This document shows, one piece after another, positions 1-12,494 of a stretch of DNA of 64,000 nt. Source of the stretch: Cephalopachus bancanus. Lineage: Eukaryota; Chordata; Mammalia; Primates; Tarsiidae. The position numbers were made by a program, and so were the translations under genes. The notes under the pieces were generated by a model. The model was not told the origin of the DNA. It made no database searches and saw only the letters and a list, made by a program, of their open reading frames with translations. The stretch covers positions 3,472,001-3,536,000 of the forward strand of contig JAPVLO010000123.1 of the NCBI GenBank assembly GCA_027257055.1, given 5' to 3'. Each line of letters begins with the position of its first letter. Position 1 is the stretch's first letter.

Positions 1-217
1 CTGGAATCTACTGCTATTATTATGCAAATACAGGTGTCATTGGGACAGGGCTTTTTGGAACAAGACCTTTGCTCTGCTTTCACTCATGTATTATGATATC
101 TCTGTTAGATGGATGGCAACTATCCCCTCCCCATTTGCCAGACTTAAAAAAAAAATAAACTACTCCAAAAGTTCAGACACACTGTCTCATGCAGTTGCTA
201 CAACAGGTCTGGTTGGA

Positions 218-310
218 TACTCCATTTTAGAGACGAGAAAAGGTAGATCAGAGAGGTTAAGCCACTTGTCCACAGTCACACAGCTAATAAATGGTAAAGG
301 GAGGGACTGC
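218..310 (-). repeat. MIR fragment
   Basis: GAGAGGTTAAGCCACTTGTC, CACAGTCACACAGCTAATAA. Confidence 0.8.
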
Positions 311-1505
311 ACCATTGTTTCTGGCTCCTGGGACCCTGAAATCCCATCCCCAAGGGCCTTATGGGAACAACTTCCAAAACAAGACGGGAAACAGGCTGCC
401 CTTGACTTAAAAGTCCAGCCCAAACCTGGACTCTTAATCAGGGTGCTTGTTACATAAATGTATAGGTTCCCTCTGTGAGTGTGTCAGCCCTGCCTGGCCC
501 TTCCACCTACGGTTTTATGAGCTTAATTTATTCTTTTTAATATAAAATCTCATTACCTGAACATGATACCACCACTTCCACTTTATCTTTGATATAAGAA
601 CAGAGAGAAACCTAAATCAAACCTTTAAATAAAGTCTATAATCAGGCCGCATTCCCACTTGCTTTTCAAATTTCTAAACAAAATTAAGTGGAAATATCTT
701 GAGGAGAGCGGAGTAGAAGGCGAAGGGGTGTATGAGGGGAGACAGGCAGGAGCCCCCAAACATGGCTTTCCCAGGGGGCCACAGGGATGCGATTGCTCAG
801 AGCAGGAGAGAGGCTCTTGCGGTCCAGCTCCTGCTAGCCAGCTCCCAGGCCCAGGTCTGGAGAGAGAATCAGATCAAGTCGGCCTCAACCCACATGTGCC
901 CGGGATGGCTCTCAAAAAGCCATTTGCCACACCTTGATGCATTTTTCAAGGCGTTTCCTACCCAGCATTACTTTTCATAAAGGGGAAATTGATGATCAGT
1001 TTCAAGAAACACAGTCAAGGGGTTTTATTCCCCAGGAGCCTGAAGGGAGAAAGTCAAGGCAGGGGAGGGGGGTGGGCCCGGCAAGCTGTAGGTAGCAGGG
1101 GCTTGGTGGGAGAAGGGGCTCCTTCCCAGCCTCGGGGCATGAGTTTGGGCAGAGAAGGGGCCTGCTGCCCATGGGCGGAAGGGGATTCCTTAGAGAGCCG
1201 TGGTCTGCGTTTCTCAAGGGCTGTGGAGAGGGGCCGTGGGTCCCCACAGGGTTTGTGGAAGCCACTTGGACAGAGCAGCAGGGGTGGGGGCCATCTGCTC
1301 CCCCAGAAGAGGAAGGGCTTTCTCCTCAGCAGACCTCCAGGCCCAAGGGGCTCACTCTAGTGGGAAGAGAGTCCAGGCCCTGAAGAATTGCCTACTCGTC
1401 TGAGGTTGCACAAATTCCACCAGCATTGGTCAGAAGAGCAGAAAAGTGCCACAGAGAAGGATGTGGGGCGGACCCAGGACTTGCCTCAGTGTCAGGAGGC
1501 AGAGG
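310..1505. other. Unique intergenic sequence
   Basis: No gene or recognised repeat in about 1.2 kb. Open frames lack domain features. Confidence 0.45.
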
Positions 1506-2125
1506 TTGGAAACTCAACTCTGCCACTCACCTGTCAGGTAACCTCAGGCAAGGCATGTCAGTGCTTTGGGCCTCCCTCAATTTCCCCATCTATGAAATGG
1601 GAATAAACACTCCCCACCTCACAGCACTGTGCTCATAAAATTCATAGATACTGCCGTATAGTGCCCGGCCCTGTGTCCACTCACAAGATAAGTGATGAAT
1701 GTATCCAAACTGGGTGCAAAGAGCTGGTTCCTCCTTTCCTTTCTTCAGCACATCACTTAGCTCAGGACCTAGCAGAAGTCTCTCCTCTTCCAGGAAGACT
1801 TCCCTGATTGTTGACAGTAGTTCTGAAATATCCATGGTTTCACTTTCTTTAACTCATAGGCAGAAAGCTCCATAGCATCACTGCAGGGTGAGGAGAGTAA
1901 GCAGGCTTTGGGGCCATCCAGTCTTGGCCTGGACCCTGGCTCTGGATGTCCTTACTCATGACCTTGGAAATGTTATGTCCCCTCTACTACTTCTATTTCT
2001 GATCTGCAAAATTAAAGTCCTTTTAAAAAATCCCTACTTTATAGCTGTCTCTGTTAAATGTTGATTCGTGTACCACGCTTAGGAGAGTGACTGATACGTG
2101 GCAAAGCTCAATAAAGGTTAACTCA
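1505..2125 (+). repeat. Two MIR copies
   Basis: 1505-1690 (CAATTTCCCCATCTATGAAA, CCCCACCTCACAGCACTGTG) and 1891-2125 (AGTGACTGATACGTGGCAAA, GCTCAATAAAGG). A further MIR-like tail lies at 2510-2618 (CCTGGGCCTCAGTTTCCACT). Confidence 0.8.
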
Positions 2126-2617
2126 TCCTATGATCAGTATGACTTCTGCCACCTCCCACAGCACCTGTGATACCATGAGGTCTATTGTTAGTTTTATATA
2201 TGGGATATTTCTATTGAGGAATATAATATACAAATAGAAATGGGAACATATCAGAAACATACGGCTCCAAGAATTTTCACAGAGCGCAGACTTGAATAAC
2301 TAGCTTCCAGATCAGGCAGAGAACGCCACCAGCCCCTCTAAACACCTCCTTGTGCCCTCCAGGAGAACAAAGCTAGAATAAATAGAGCCCTGGAAGATGC
2401 TAGAAGGATGGTCCATGCTACCACAAATACCTGAGCACACAAGGTAAAGGAAAAAGGCCACAAGAGGCTGTCATGGAAACTCTCACTGATGTTCTACCAG
2501 GGATAGGTCTAACCAGCTCTGAGACTACTCAGATAAATCCCTTCCCCTCCTGGGCCTCAGTTTCCACTTCTGCACCAAGATAGAGTTGGTGGGATAAACT
2601 CTTACAGCTCTCAGGGT

Positions 2618-2765
2618 CTATTCAGTCATTCATTTGTTTAAATATTTGCGAGTGCAACAAACCTGACTGGCACCCCTATGGCAGTGAACTCTGCATTCCA
2701 TCAGGAGGAAATGGACAGCACATAATAGGCCCGATGAATAAGCAAATGGCATCAGGTCTGTGGTC
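2618..2765 (-). repeat. L2 3' fragment
   Basis: CAGTCATTCATTTGTTTAAA, GCAGTGAACTCTGCATTCC. Confidence 0.6.
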
Positions 2766-3462
2766 CTAGGGGTGTGCCCCATGGAAGAGAAATTGCAGCC
2801 ACCTGCCACAACTGTCTTCCCTCTCCCAGACCCCTGGGTCTGTGTCAGGCCAGGCCACAAGTGGCTTCAAAACCGATTTTCCTGAACCCTGTTCCCTGGA
2901 GTGTGAGCGTCAGAGTCTCTCCCCAAGGGGATGAAGGTGCCAGGAGAAATTTTCCCATCTACATCATTTTTTCCAATTTGTCCAAATGAGGGCAAAATAT
3001 TTCAGACACACAAAAGAAAGGGAAATAGAAAGGAATGACCCCGGCTTCTAAGACAGAACTGGAGCTCCTGAGTCCCTCCCTGGTCACATGGAGGAATGAT
3101 TTCTTCTGGTGAGGAGTTGCTCCCATCCTACCCCCACACTCTGTGGATCTGGGGGGACCAGTTCCCATGTCCCCACACATCTGCCATTTCCCTGAAAAGG
3201 AGTACTTGGCCCCAAGGGTCCCCTGCTTTCTGCCTGGAGAAAGATCTCATTCAATGCACGGAAGCCTTGGAGCACGTTCACCCCCGCAGGGTGAACATCC
3301 CATGGCCTGCTCTTCCCCTACCTCCCGACAGGTGAGAGGTGGTGAAAGCAGGCTGAGCCAGGCAGACACCAGCCCTGGGTCCTGCCCAATCTGGAGGAAA
3401 GAAGAGGCAAGAGACTGGAGGGGTGGCAGAAGTGAGTCAGGGGAGACCAGAAAAAGTCTGAT
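2765..3462. other. Unique intergenic sequence
   Basis: Nothing recognised. Confidence 0.4.
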
Positions 3463-3719
3463 TTTTTTTTTTTGAGTTGGCATCTCACTTTGTGGCCCAG
3501 GTGGGAGTGCAGTGACATGATCATGGCTCACCACAGCCTCGACATCTTAGGCTCAAGTGATCCTCCTGTCTCAGCCTCCTGGAGACCAGGATTACAGGCA
3601 CACACCACCACAGTTGGCTATTTTTTTGATTTTTTGTAGAGACAAGGTCTCACTGAGTTGCTCCTGCCTCGGCCTCTCAAAATGCTTGTATTACAGGCAT
3701 GAGCCAAGGTGCCTGGCCG
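3462..3719 (-). repeat. Alu (J-type) with a deletion
   Basis: Poly-T, then GTGCAGTGACATGATCATGG, CAGCCTCCTGGAGACCAGGA, ending TGAGCCAAGGTGCCTGGCCG. About 40 nt of the left arm are missing after TCTCACTGAGTTGC. Confidence 0.94.
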
Positions 3720-4560
3720 TGATCTTAAAAAATCTTAGAAAGGACCCAATCGAGGGACAATGGTCCTTGAGTACTAGAATCAGGGGTGATATTCACACAG
3801 GCCCCAGCAGGCTTCCTGGAGCATGTTCTGGATGGCCCATGCAGGGTCAGGCTTTCTCCTTTACTTGCTGGATTGTGAGAAATTCAGGGATCCCAAGGAC
3901 AGCCTGAAGTCTCAGTGTGGGAGGGCATTTAGGGGCCTGGGAACAGCTGTTTGCCACCTGGTCGAGTATGACTTAATACTTTACAACTTGACCTGGGTGT
4001 CAGGAGACAGAGGCTGGAATAACCAATGTGAGCTGGGTTAGAATGGCAGAAGGAGACATGGACTATGATGGCAAAGGGTTGGCAATGCCTTTGGAGAAGG
4101 AACTTCAATGCAGGGTGCCTACTTGCATGTGGAAATGTCCACTCCATCCTCAATTCTGAGAATTCAGCTTTGCTCAGAGAACAGGGAAAAGGCAATTCTC
4201 AGCCTTAGAAGCCATCCCAGGCTGGTGAGAGCACTGGGCACACAAGGGCTGCCAGTTGGCCACCGACAGGCCACAAACTGATATGCTGGGAACGTGCAAT
4301 GTTTCTTTTCAAAAACCGTCAACTCGTTGCAATATTTCCAAATGGAGTAATTTCACACAAAAATCTGAACTCTATTTTTCTTAGAAAATGCCGCCAGCCC
4401 CTAGGCCCTGTCAAGTGCCTGGAGCATTGTGGGGGCTGCATCCGCCAAGGGGGTGCGGCCCCCAGCCCCCTCCACAGCCCATGTGTTTACGTGTCCCACC
4501 TGGCCCTAAACTCACCGCCCCTTAGAAAATGAAAAGAGCGGAGGAAGTAAAGCCAGAAGA
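3720..4560. other. Unique intergenic sequence
   Basis: No gene or recognised repeat. Confidence 0.4.
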
Positions 4561-4975
4561 TCTAGGTTAATGACTTAATCCCGCTCTTCCCAAGCTCAGA
4601 CACCCTCTTGGAATTTCAGTGACTCAATCTGTATACTGCGGGTCATAATCATTTCTTCTTCGGGGGAGGTTGTGAGGATCAAATAAGGCTGCACAAACCA
4701 CTGACAGGCCGGATCACAAGGGGATAAAGAAGAGGATCTCTCGAATCAGACTGCTTTTAAGTCCCGGATTTGCCCTTGTTGGGCTACGTGGCTTTGGATA
4801 AACCCCTTAACCTTCCTGGGCCGCAGTTTTCTCATCTGTAAAATAGGTATGATAACACACAACCAATAGGCTGTTGTGAGGGTTCCGTGGGTTGACTCAG
4901 TGAAGAGCTGAGCGTGGTGCCCCACGGTATGTGATCCAGCAATATGCACTATTATGATTACTATGACTAGTACTA
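4560..4975 (+). repeat. Two tandem MIR copies
   Basis: 4560-4710 (GGAGGTTGTGAGGATCAAAT) and 4738-4975 (TTTTCTCATCTGTAAAATAG, GGCTGTTGTGAGGGTTCCGT). The second is nearly complete. Confidence 0.85.
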
Positions 4976-4979
4976 TTCT

Positions 4980-6049
4980 ATGACTTGTTCTTCTTGTGCA
5001 GCTAAAACTTAAACCTCTTGATGTGGGCCGGGGATCCGTCTGAAGAATATCACAATAACCATTTCTTCCTTTATACCCAGAATATTATTTCAGGGGAGAA
5101 AACCTCTTAAATTAGAAAATGATGATTTCAAATATTTGTGGTGTCAATGAAATAAAATGCCAGTTAATTAACGATGATGATCACATTCAACAAGACCCTT
5201 TGGGAGTCCTCCTTAGACAATTCCCAGAAATGCCTCAGGAATCAGAAGGCCCATTGCTAAGATCACTCTTCGTTTATCCTCTAAGCACCTTTCTAAGAGC
5301 AGACTAGACTGCAGAGCAATAACAATGGGAACCAAAAGAGAGACTTAGCCAGTAAACCCTGGGCCTCTCTAGTGGGGGCTGGAGCTGTGCTGGAAAGTTG
5401 CTTAGACTTGCAGCAGCACCAAGAGAGGATGCCCCTGCATTCTGCAACAGAAGCTGACTCTCCCCTCTACCCACAAGCAAGCTGAGGCATCAGTGGCCCA
5501 CCTTGGATAAGAAGCAAATGAACAGGATGACAAATGTGGTGAGGCAGCTGCGGATCTTGCCAAGGACCGAAACCAATCAGATACTTGTCCCCGCTTGTTC
5601 TGTTCCTTCTTCTTCTGATGACTCCTCCCTCGCCCATACCCTTGTCCATAGCAGGCTGGGCCCATGGAGGGTGAGTCTGAGGCCCGCCAGTGGCCTCCCG
5701 GTCTCCAGGTACTCAACGTTCACTGCAAAGCCCACCAGCCCGAGCAGCATGAGCTGTTGTCATTTTTGCCCTGGGAGAGAAAAGCACTGATTTAAAACAA
5801 CTCCCAGAGATCCAAACAGGGAATATTTAGAATTACCAAAGAAAGAAGAAAAGGGGTCTGTGGGGTCTGTTTCATTTGCCTCATTTGTGGCAGCCACAGG
5901 AAGGACTTTCTGAGCACTCTGGGCAGAAAGGCCGTGGAAGCAGGGGATGGTGCAGGGAACAGCAGTGTTGCTAGCAGGAGGTGGGATTTAGAAGGTGGTA
6001 AAGAGTAGCCAGCTCAGAGTCCTTGGCTCCTACCTAAACCAACACCATG

Positions 6050-6050
<1 letters not shown>
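4980..6050. other. Unique intergenic sequence
   Basis: An AT-rich patch at 5100-5200 (CCAGTTAATTAACGATGATG) is a weak candidate element. No gene or repeat. Confidence 0.4.
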
Positions 6051-6522
<472 letters not shown>

Positions 6523-6635
6523 TCAGAGTACTTGTTTTGATGCTGTGGATGCAGTTTTGACTTTGATCGTGCCTGTATTGGGAGAGGCTCAGAGATGACC
6601 GATGGAGATTAGCAAAGGGTTACTATCCATCATGA

Positions 6636-6920
6636 TTTCACTTTGCCTTCAGAATCAAGTCCAAGCTTCTTCCCAAGACTTATGGAGCCACAGCCTCCAC
6701 TTCTAGAACCCCTCCCAGCTCACCTTCTCCAGACCCATGGCCTGTCTGCCTCAACGCTGCCATCTAGACACCAGTCGCCTGATTTTCTTGCAGGGCCTGA
6801 ACGCCTTCACATGCTGTTCCCTCTGCATAAAACTGCAATCCCCACCTCTTTGGGTGGTGAACTTCTCTGCTTCCAGGTTTCAATTCCAACAACTCTTCCT
6901 CCAGAGAGCCTTCCCTGACT
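6636..6920 (+). repeat. L2 fragment
   Basis: TCAGAATCAAGTCCAAGCTT, ATGCTGTTCCCTCTGCATAA, AGAGAGCCTTCCCTGACTG. Confidence 0.75.
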
Positions 6921-7400
6921 GTGATGGTGAATTTTATATGTCAACTTAACTGAGCTGTGGGGTGCCCAGATATTTGGCCAAGTATTATTCCTGGTGTGTC
7001 TGGGATGGTGTTTTTGGATGAGTTGAACATTTGAATTTGTACACTGAGTCAAGCAGGCTGCCCTTCCTAATGTGGGTGGGCCTCATCCAATCAGTTGAAG
7101 GCCTGAATAGAGCAAAAAACGTTGACCCTCTTGTAAGTAAGGGGAACTTCTCCTGCCTGACTGCCTTTGAGCTAGGACACTGGGGTGTCTTCCCACCTTC
7201 GGACTTGAACGGAAAAACATAGGCTCTCCTGCTTCTCAGGCCTTGGAACTCAGACTGGAGTTCCACCCTGGCTGTCCTGTGCTTCCAGCTTTGGGCTTTC
7301 ATGCTCCCTAATTGCACGGACCAATTTTTGTAATAAAGCTTTTTCCATCTGCATATATATCCTATTGATTCTATTCTCTGGAGACCCTGACCAATATACT
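6920..7400 (+). mobile_element. Solo LTR, ERVL (MLT2-like)
   Basis: Starts TGTGATGGTGAATTTTATAT; contains AATGTGGGTGGGCCTCATCC, AATCAGTTGAAGGCCTGAAT, a TGTAATAAAGC poly(A) region, and ends TATTCTCTGGAGACCCTGAC. Near full length, with no gag/pol/env next to it. It adjoins the 3' end of an L2. Confidence 0.7.
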
Positions 7401-7504
7401 GACTCAGCCAGGAACTACTCCCTCCCGTCTTCTGTTCTTACATTTTCATCTTAATGCCAGGGATTTCATCTTATTCCAGTGAAAGATCTTATTTTTATTT
7501 TAGT

Positions 7505-7835
7505 AATGCACTGTCCAGTGAGGTAGCCACCAGCCATGTGTGGCTATTAAGTACTTGAAATAAAGCTAGTCTGAACTGGGATTTGCTTTAAGTGGAAAAT
7601 GTACATTGTATTTTAAAGATTTGGTATGAAAAAGAAGAATGTGAAAAACCTTACTAATAATTTATTACATTGATTACCTGTTGAAATCATAATTCTAATG
7701 TATTGAATTAAATCAGTTATATTATTAAAATTAATTTACCTGTTTCTTTTTTCTTCTCTAATGCAATTACTAGAAAATATTAAATATGCACATGGCTTAC
7801 ATTTATGTCCCTATTAGACAAAACTGCTTTGGAAT
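7505..7835 (-). mobile_element. hAT-like DNA transposon with terminal inverted repeats
   Basis: Left end GCACTGTCCAGTGAGGTAGC, CACCAGCCATGTGTGGCTAT; right end CCCTATTAGACAAAACTG is an imperfect inverse. AT-rich centre (TTATATTATTAAAATTAATT). Common non-autonomous mammalian element, no transposase. Confidence 0.6.
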
Positions 7836-7904
7836 CAAGCACAGATACCAGCGAGTCTTTCAAGCTCCAAAATTTGGTTTTATAATAAAATACATCCTCG
7901 TACA

Positions 7905-8125
7905 CCAGTGAGCTATAGCTAGTGGGCCAATCCAGCCCACCACCTGCTTTTGTAAATAAAGTTTTATTGGCACAGAGCCACGCCTATTCATTAATGTATT
8001 GTCTGTGGCTCCCTTCATGCTAAAACTACAGAGTTGAGTTGTTGCAACAGAGACCATCTGGCCTGCAGAGCTTAAAATATTTACCATCTGGCCCTTTATA
8101 AAAAAAAGTTTGTCAATCCTTGGTC
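7905..8125 (+). mobile_element. hAT-like DNA transposon remnant, copy 1
   Basis: CTAGTGGGCCAATCCAGCCC, AAATAAAGTTTTATTGGCAC, GAGTTGAGTTGTTGCAACAG, ACCATCTGGCCCTTTATAAA. A non-autonomous element I recognise by sequence but cannot name securely. Confidence 0.65.
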
Positions 8126-8189
8126 TGAGACATAAAGGTTAATACTGCAGCTCTGGGAGGCAGAGGGGCTGGTGCTAACTCCACGGCCC

Positions 8190-8346
8190 TCTGTCTGGTG
8201 GCTTTGGTTGGGCATGTTACAGTGAACCTTGGTGCTTCAGTTTCCATGTATGTAAAACAGGATAATTATAGCAATTGCTTCATGGAGCCGCTTTAAGGAT
8301 TAAGTGAGATGATGTATTGAAAGTGCCTGGTACCTAACTGAAAGGG
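8190..8346 (+). repeat. MIR
   Basis: GCTTCAGTTTCCATGTATGT, TAAGGATTAAGTGAGATGAT. Confidence 0.8.
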
Positions 8347-9735
8347 ATGTAGTACCTGGATTGATTGTTTATTTTATTGAGTTGGGGCCCTGCCCTGTGT
8401 CTCTGCTGGCTCATGCAGGACCATCTCTCTATAAGGCGTTTGTCGGTTGCCCTGGCTGTCTCCTCACCCAGACCTTGAACTCTTCAAGGGCAGAAGAATC
8501 TGTGTCTTCTCACCCCTTGTGTCCACGGTACCCAGGATCAGGTGCCAGGGAGGACTGTCCAGCTCACCCTGGTCAACCCCTCACTCTTCTTGTTCTGTGG
8601 ACAGCTAAGAGGGGTCATCTCCAAGGAAACCAGGTGAGAATCCGGAGACCATAAGGTCACCCCTTGGGCTCCTCAGTGGGCTCCCCATTTGGGTCTGGGG
8701 GCTCTGGGGCCCCTAGAGCTTCAGGAGGCAGCCTTTCCTATGCAGTGCTTGGCCCGACCCACTGTGCCGAGTGGTTTCCATTCCAGCTCTTTCCAGTCTG
8801 CCTCTGAGTCAGCGAGAGACCCAGAGCCGGTGTCCAGATGGAACGGAAGCATATTTTTATCCCCTATTGATCTCTCTTGCCCAGAAACCATCATTACCCT
8901 GGTGTAAAAAGGCAGCTCCCGACAGCAGGAGCCTCTTGGCCTTTCTGGCCGATGGGTGCCCAGCAAATTGCTCCCAGCCACCAGCCGGGGAAACCGAAAT
9001 AACTTCACGAGACAGGCGTTCCAGGCCCGGCCCCGCTGGGGCTCTCAGAAAAGGGCTAACTTTGACTCTTTCTAACATTATCCACAGCTTTTCTCGTCTT
9101 GTCTTTTTTGAAACAAATATGAAGTTAGTCTCTAATTGGTCTCTGTCTGCAGTTCTTGGCTCTGCCTGGCATCTGGGCAGAGGTGAGGGGGCCTTGGCCC
9201 GGGTCAGGCCAGGGAGGCGCTTATCCTCATGGAGCTGCAGCTGCCCCAGACTCTGGGTTCACAAAGGAATAACAGGGACCTCCTTGCACCAAAGGAAATG
9301 TGGGCCAATGGAGAGGGCAGCGCGCCATCCCCACTAGAGTTAAGGCTCTCCAGCTAAACTCCCTCTCTCCAATCTATTAACCCAGAAATAAAGGCCTGCT
9401 CTTTGGAGCAGACCTAGAAACAATTTCCCCTCCCACACACGTAGCCATGCCCGTGGTGGTGGAGGGAGCAGGGAAGATACCCAAACTCCCTAAGGCACTA
9501 CGTAGGGAACCTAGATGGCAAGCGTGAACCTAGTCACCCGGTGTGCTGGTGAGTGCTTAGCCACTGGTTTTCTGGAGAGAGAAGGACGCATTTGCTGATT
9601 CCCAGGGCGTAAATGTCACCAATGGGACTGGTTTCAAGGCACAACATGATCGAAGGCAGAGCTGGGGAAAGACAGGAATGGTTTATCGATCAACCCTCAC
9701 CAGCTGTTTCGTGCCAACCCCACTCACACTGGCTC
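8346..9735. other. Unique sequence containing a weak candidate regulatory block
   Basis: 8860-9160 is repeat-free with TTTTTATCCCCTATTGATC, ACCATCATTACCCTGG and GTCTCTAATTGGTCTC. The remainder is ordinary. The longest open frame (8771-9337, 188 codons) has no recognisable domain. Confidence 0.4.
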
Positions 9736-9935
9736 CAGTGCTCCCACTCACTGCTCTGTGACCTCAGACAAGTTACTTAATTTCTCTGTGAAACAGTTCC
9801 TCAAGTGTAAAGTGGGGATAATCGTGGTACCTACCTCTTAAAATTATTGCATTATTTCAATGATAAATGCCTGGTACATAGTAAGCACTCAGTAAATATA
9901 GAGTGTGAGTGAGATCACTAAGGTTATTGTTATCA
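9735..9935 (+). repeat. MIR
   Basis: CTGTGACCTCAGACAAGTTA, AGTGTAAAGTGGGGATAATC, CTGGTACATAGTAAGCACTC. Confidence 0.9.
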
Positions 9936-9984
9936 TTAAGCTCATAGCTGAGTTGGAAGAACCACACTCATCACATATACCTAC

Positions 9985-10215
9985 ATATACATGTTCTCAC
10001 TTATAAGGCAGTGAATCACTAACTTGCGAAAGGTCAGGCAAGGAGACATGAGCATCAAGGGGAGTAGTCCTGGGAGGCATCCTGGAGGAGGTGGGATCAG
10101 GATATGAGCTTGGATGACACGGGCTAGGGAGGAGGAATAAAGAACTAGAAAGCACGAAGAATAGGAAGGCATAGGCTGGACAGGGTTGGGAGACTTCTCC
10201 GGTTTCTTAGTAGCA
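9985..10215 (-). repeat. L2-like fragment
   Basis: GGCATCCTGGAGGAGGTGGG, ATATGAGCTTGGATGACACG resemble the reverse complement of L2. Weak match. Confidence 0.45.
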
Positions 10216-10639
10216 ACTCTGGAAGGCATAGGAGGAGGTGAGAGAAGAGGATAAGAAGTGAGCAGAGGGCTGGGGGCCAGGACACTTAAAGAAGAATGTG
10301 TGAGGGCCCAGAAATGGTCATCAGGGCAGTGAAGGGGAAGAGAACTCATCACAGAGAGTAGGCCCACAGACAATCGTGTGGACAAACGGTGGGTGGGGCC
10401 AGAGGAGTCTGGGCTGAGATGTGGGTCAAGCTTCCTGGGGCTGCCAACAGCCAGGCCCAGAGTGGAAATCGAGGCCAGGTTGCTGGCGAGTCCAGAGCAG
10501 AACACCCAGGCCTCTCAGGGTCCCTCTGACCAGCGACCCGCAGCAGGCAACGTCCTGGAGTACTGGCCCCAGCAGCAGGTACTGTGGCCCCCAGGAGCCC
10601 CAAGCTATCCGCCTCACCCCCCTCGGTGCCTGCCCCAGC

Positions 10640-11390
10640 TCAGCCCCGCCGCCCTGAGTCGGGTAATTGCAAGCGATAATTATTGAGTGTGCACAAAGGC
10701 CTGGCTTGTTTTCTCGTGCGGATGAGGGCCCAGGGAGCTTTGTTTGGGACGGGAATTGTCGTGGGGCCTCTGTTTAGCCAGCGCTGTCTCCTCTTTGTTA
10801 ACATTCCTTGCTAACCGTGGCTCCTCTGGGGCTGGAGGAGAGAGAGGAAGGGCGGTCCCCAAGCCTGCCAGCCGCCAGGTCCCCCTCCCCTCTCCTCCAG
10901 CCCCTGGGAACCCTTGGCTCTGCCCCCTTCTCCCCAGACCTGCTGGGGACAGGAACCTGGGCCAGGCGGCGGATGGCCCAGAAATAACCCAGCTCACCTG
11001 GCAGGTGCAACTGCCTTAAACACGGGGCCTTTCCCGTTACCCATCCTGGGCTGAAAACAGTCATTAGGTATCACTTTCTAGGCCTTCTCTCTCTTTGGGA
11101 GCAGAGGGAATAATTACACACCTGGGCCCACACTACCGTGCACGGCCCCCAGGACAAATGCTACCTAGGTCCTCTCAACACTGGGACCCGTTCCCACCCG
11201 GCACTTACATAGCCGACAAATGAATGTTTTCGCCTGTCCTGAGTTCACATAAATAGCCACAAATTCCTATAATTAACTACAGTAAGCTAGGCTGGGATTA
11301 AAACAAAGACGGGCTTGTTTACTGGGATGTTCTGAAACAAGCAATTTTCAACATTACAGTGTGAACTGCTGTCTTTGTCTTTGTTAAGTA
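10640..11390. promoter_or_regulatory. Candidate conserved enhancer block
   Basis: Repeat-free 750 nt with CGGGTAATTGCAAGCGATAA, TTATTGAGTGTGCAC, CACCTGGCAGGTGC (paired E-boxes), GGGAATAATTACACACC, CCTATAATTAACTACAG, GGGCTTGTTTACTGGG and TTTGTCTTTGTTAAG (FOX/SOX-type). The motif mix and absence of transposons suggest a regulatory element. Confidence 0.5.
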
Positions 11391-11392
11391 AG

Positions 11393-11411
11393 GCAGCAGG
11401 GGGCAGGAGGG
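11393..11411 (+). promoter_or_regulatory. CTCF-like motif
   Basis: GGCAGCAGGGGGCAGGAGG fits the CTCF core CAGCAGGGGGCAG. It sits at the edge of the candidate enhancer block 10640-11390. Confidence 0.4.
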
Positions 11412-11684
11412 CTTGAGTGGTGAGGGGCCTCAGCCCAGCTGGAAAGGGATGGGGGCTGCTTCTAAGGTCTCAGCTATTTGTCCATGGGTCATCAGGCCTG
11501 TGGAAGACCCCAAGACCCACTCACCTTCCAGTTGGAGACAGTGAAACCAGGCATAGTCAAGAAGGCACCTGTCTCTCTCCCCAGGTGAAGGATTTGAAGG
11601 CTCACGAGGGGGCTGCCTTCCTCCCTCGCTCCTGGCCAACATATCTCCTTCCATCCATTTGACAAAATTCTGAAATTTCCACCA

Positions 11685-11855
11685 TTAGGTATTAAAGAGG
11701 GAGGAGGCTTCAGAGATTATCCAACCTAGACCTTTTGTTTCTAGACAGGGAAACTGAGCCCCAAAGAGGCTAAAGCAGTTCACTTGCTCAAGGTCCCTCA
11801 CAAGTTGACAATCGGGCAGAACTGGAATTCAATTCAGGTTTCCTAATGACTACAG
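11685..11855 (-). repeat. MIR-type SINE
   Basis: CAGGGAAACTGAGCCCCAAA, TCAAGGTCCCTCACAAGTTG. Confidence 0.7.
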
Positions 11856-11964
11856 GAATCAAAAAACTAGGGACTATGGGTCAGTCCTTGCTGTGTTTTT
11901 TTCCCCCCAGTGGGCTAAGAATTTTTATATTTTTGAATGGTTGAAAAAAAAATTAATAGAAGAA

Positions 11965-12185
11965 TAATACTTCATGGCACGTGAAAATTACACGAAATTT
12001 TATTGTCCATAAAAAGGTTTTATTGGGGCACAGCCTCTCATATATTGTCTCATTTACTGTCCAAGGCTGCTTTCTGGCTACGATGATGGAGTTGAGGATT
12101 TGCCAGACCGTCTAGCATGCAAAGTCTAAAATTTTTACTATCTGACCTTTTACAATGAAGGTTTGGTGATCCCTGCTCTAGTATT
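11965..12185 (+). mobile_element. hAT-like DNA transposon remnant, copy 2
   Basis: AAAAGGTTTTATTGGGGCAC, CAAGGCTGCTTTCTGGCTAC, GGTTTGGTGATCCCTGCTCT, the same family and order as at 7905-8125. Confidence 0.6.
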
Positions 12186-12231
12186 ATGTTGGTCTGCTGC
12201 TCTATTAAAGAACAAAAAAAACAAAAACATT

Positions 12232-12493
12232 AAGGTAGGGCATTATGTCTTGCCCCCTTAATCCCAGCACTTTTTTAGGAGGCTGGGGTAGGAGGATCCC
12301 TTGTGCTCAGGAGTTCAAAACCTGAGCAACATAGCAAGGCCTCATCTCCACAAAAAAATTAGCCAGGCATGGTGGTGTGCATCCTGAGGTGGGAGAATCA
12401 CCCAAGCCCAAGAGGTTGAGGTTGTGGTGGGCTGTGATTGTACCACTGCACTCCAGCCTGGGCAACAAAGTGAAATCAAAGTCAAAAAAATTA
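12232..12493 (+). repeat. Alu (diverged J-type, with deletion)
   Basis: CCTTAATCCCAGCACTTTTT, ATTAGCCAGGCATGGTGGTG, CCACTGCACTCCAGCCTGGG. The linker and part of the right arm are shortened. Confidence 0.93.
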
Positions 12494-12494
12494 A

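Noticed and set aside
6920..7400. Possible complete endogenous retrovirus
   Set aside because: Only a single LTR is present here and another diverged one at 21415; no gag, pol or env sequence lies beside either.
8771..9337. 188-codon ORF, the longest in the distal flank
   Set aside because: No recognisable domain, ordinary composition, no partner exons or regulatory signals.
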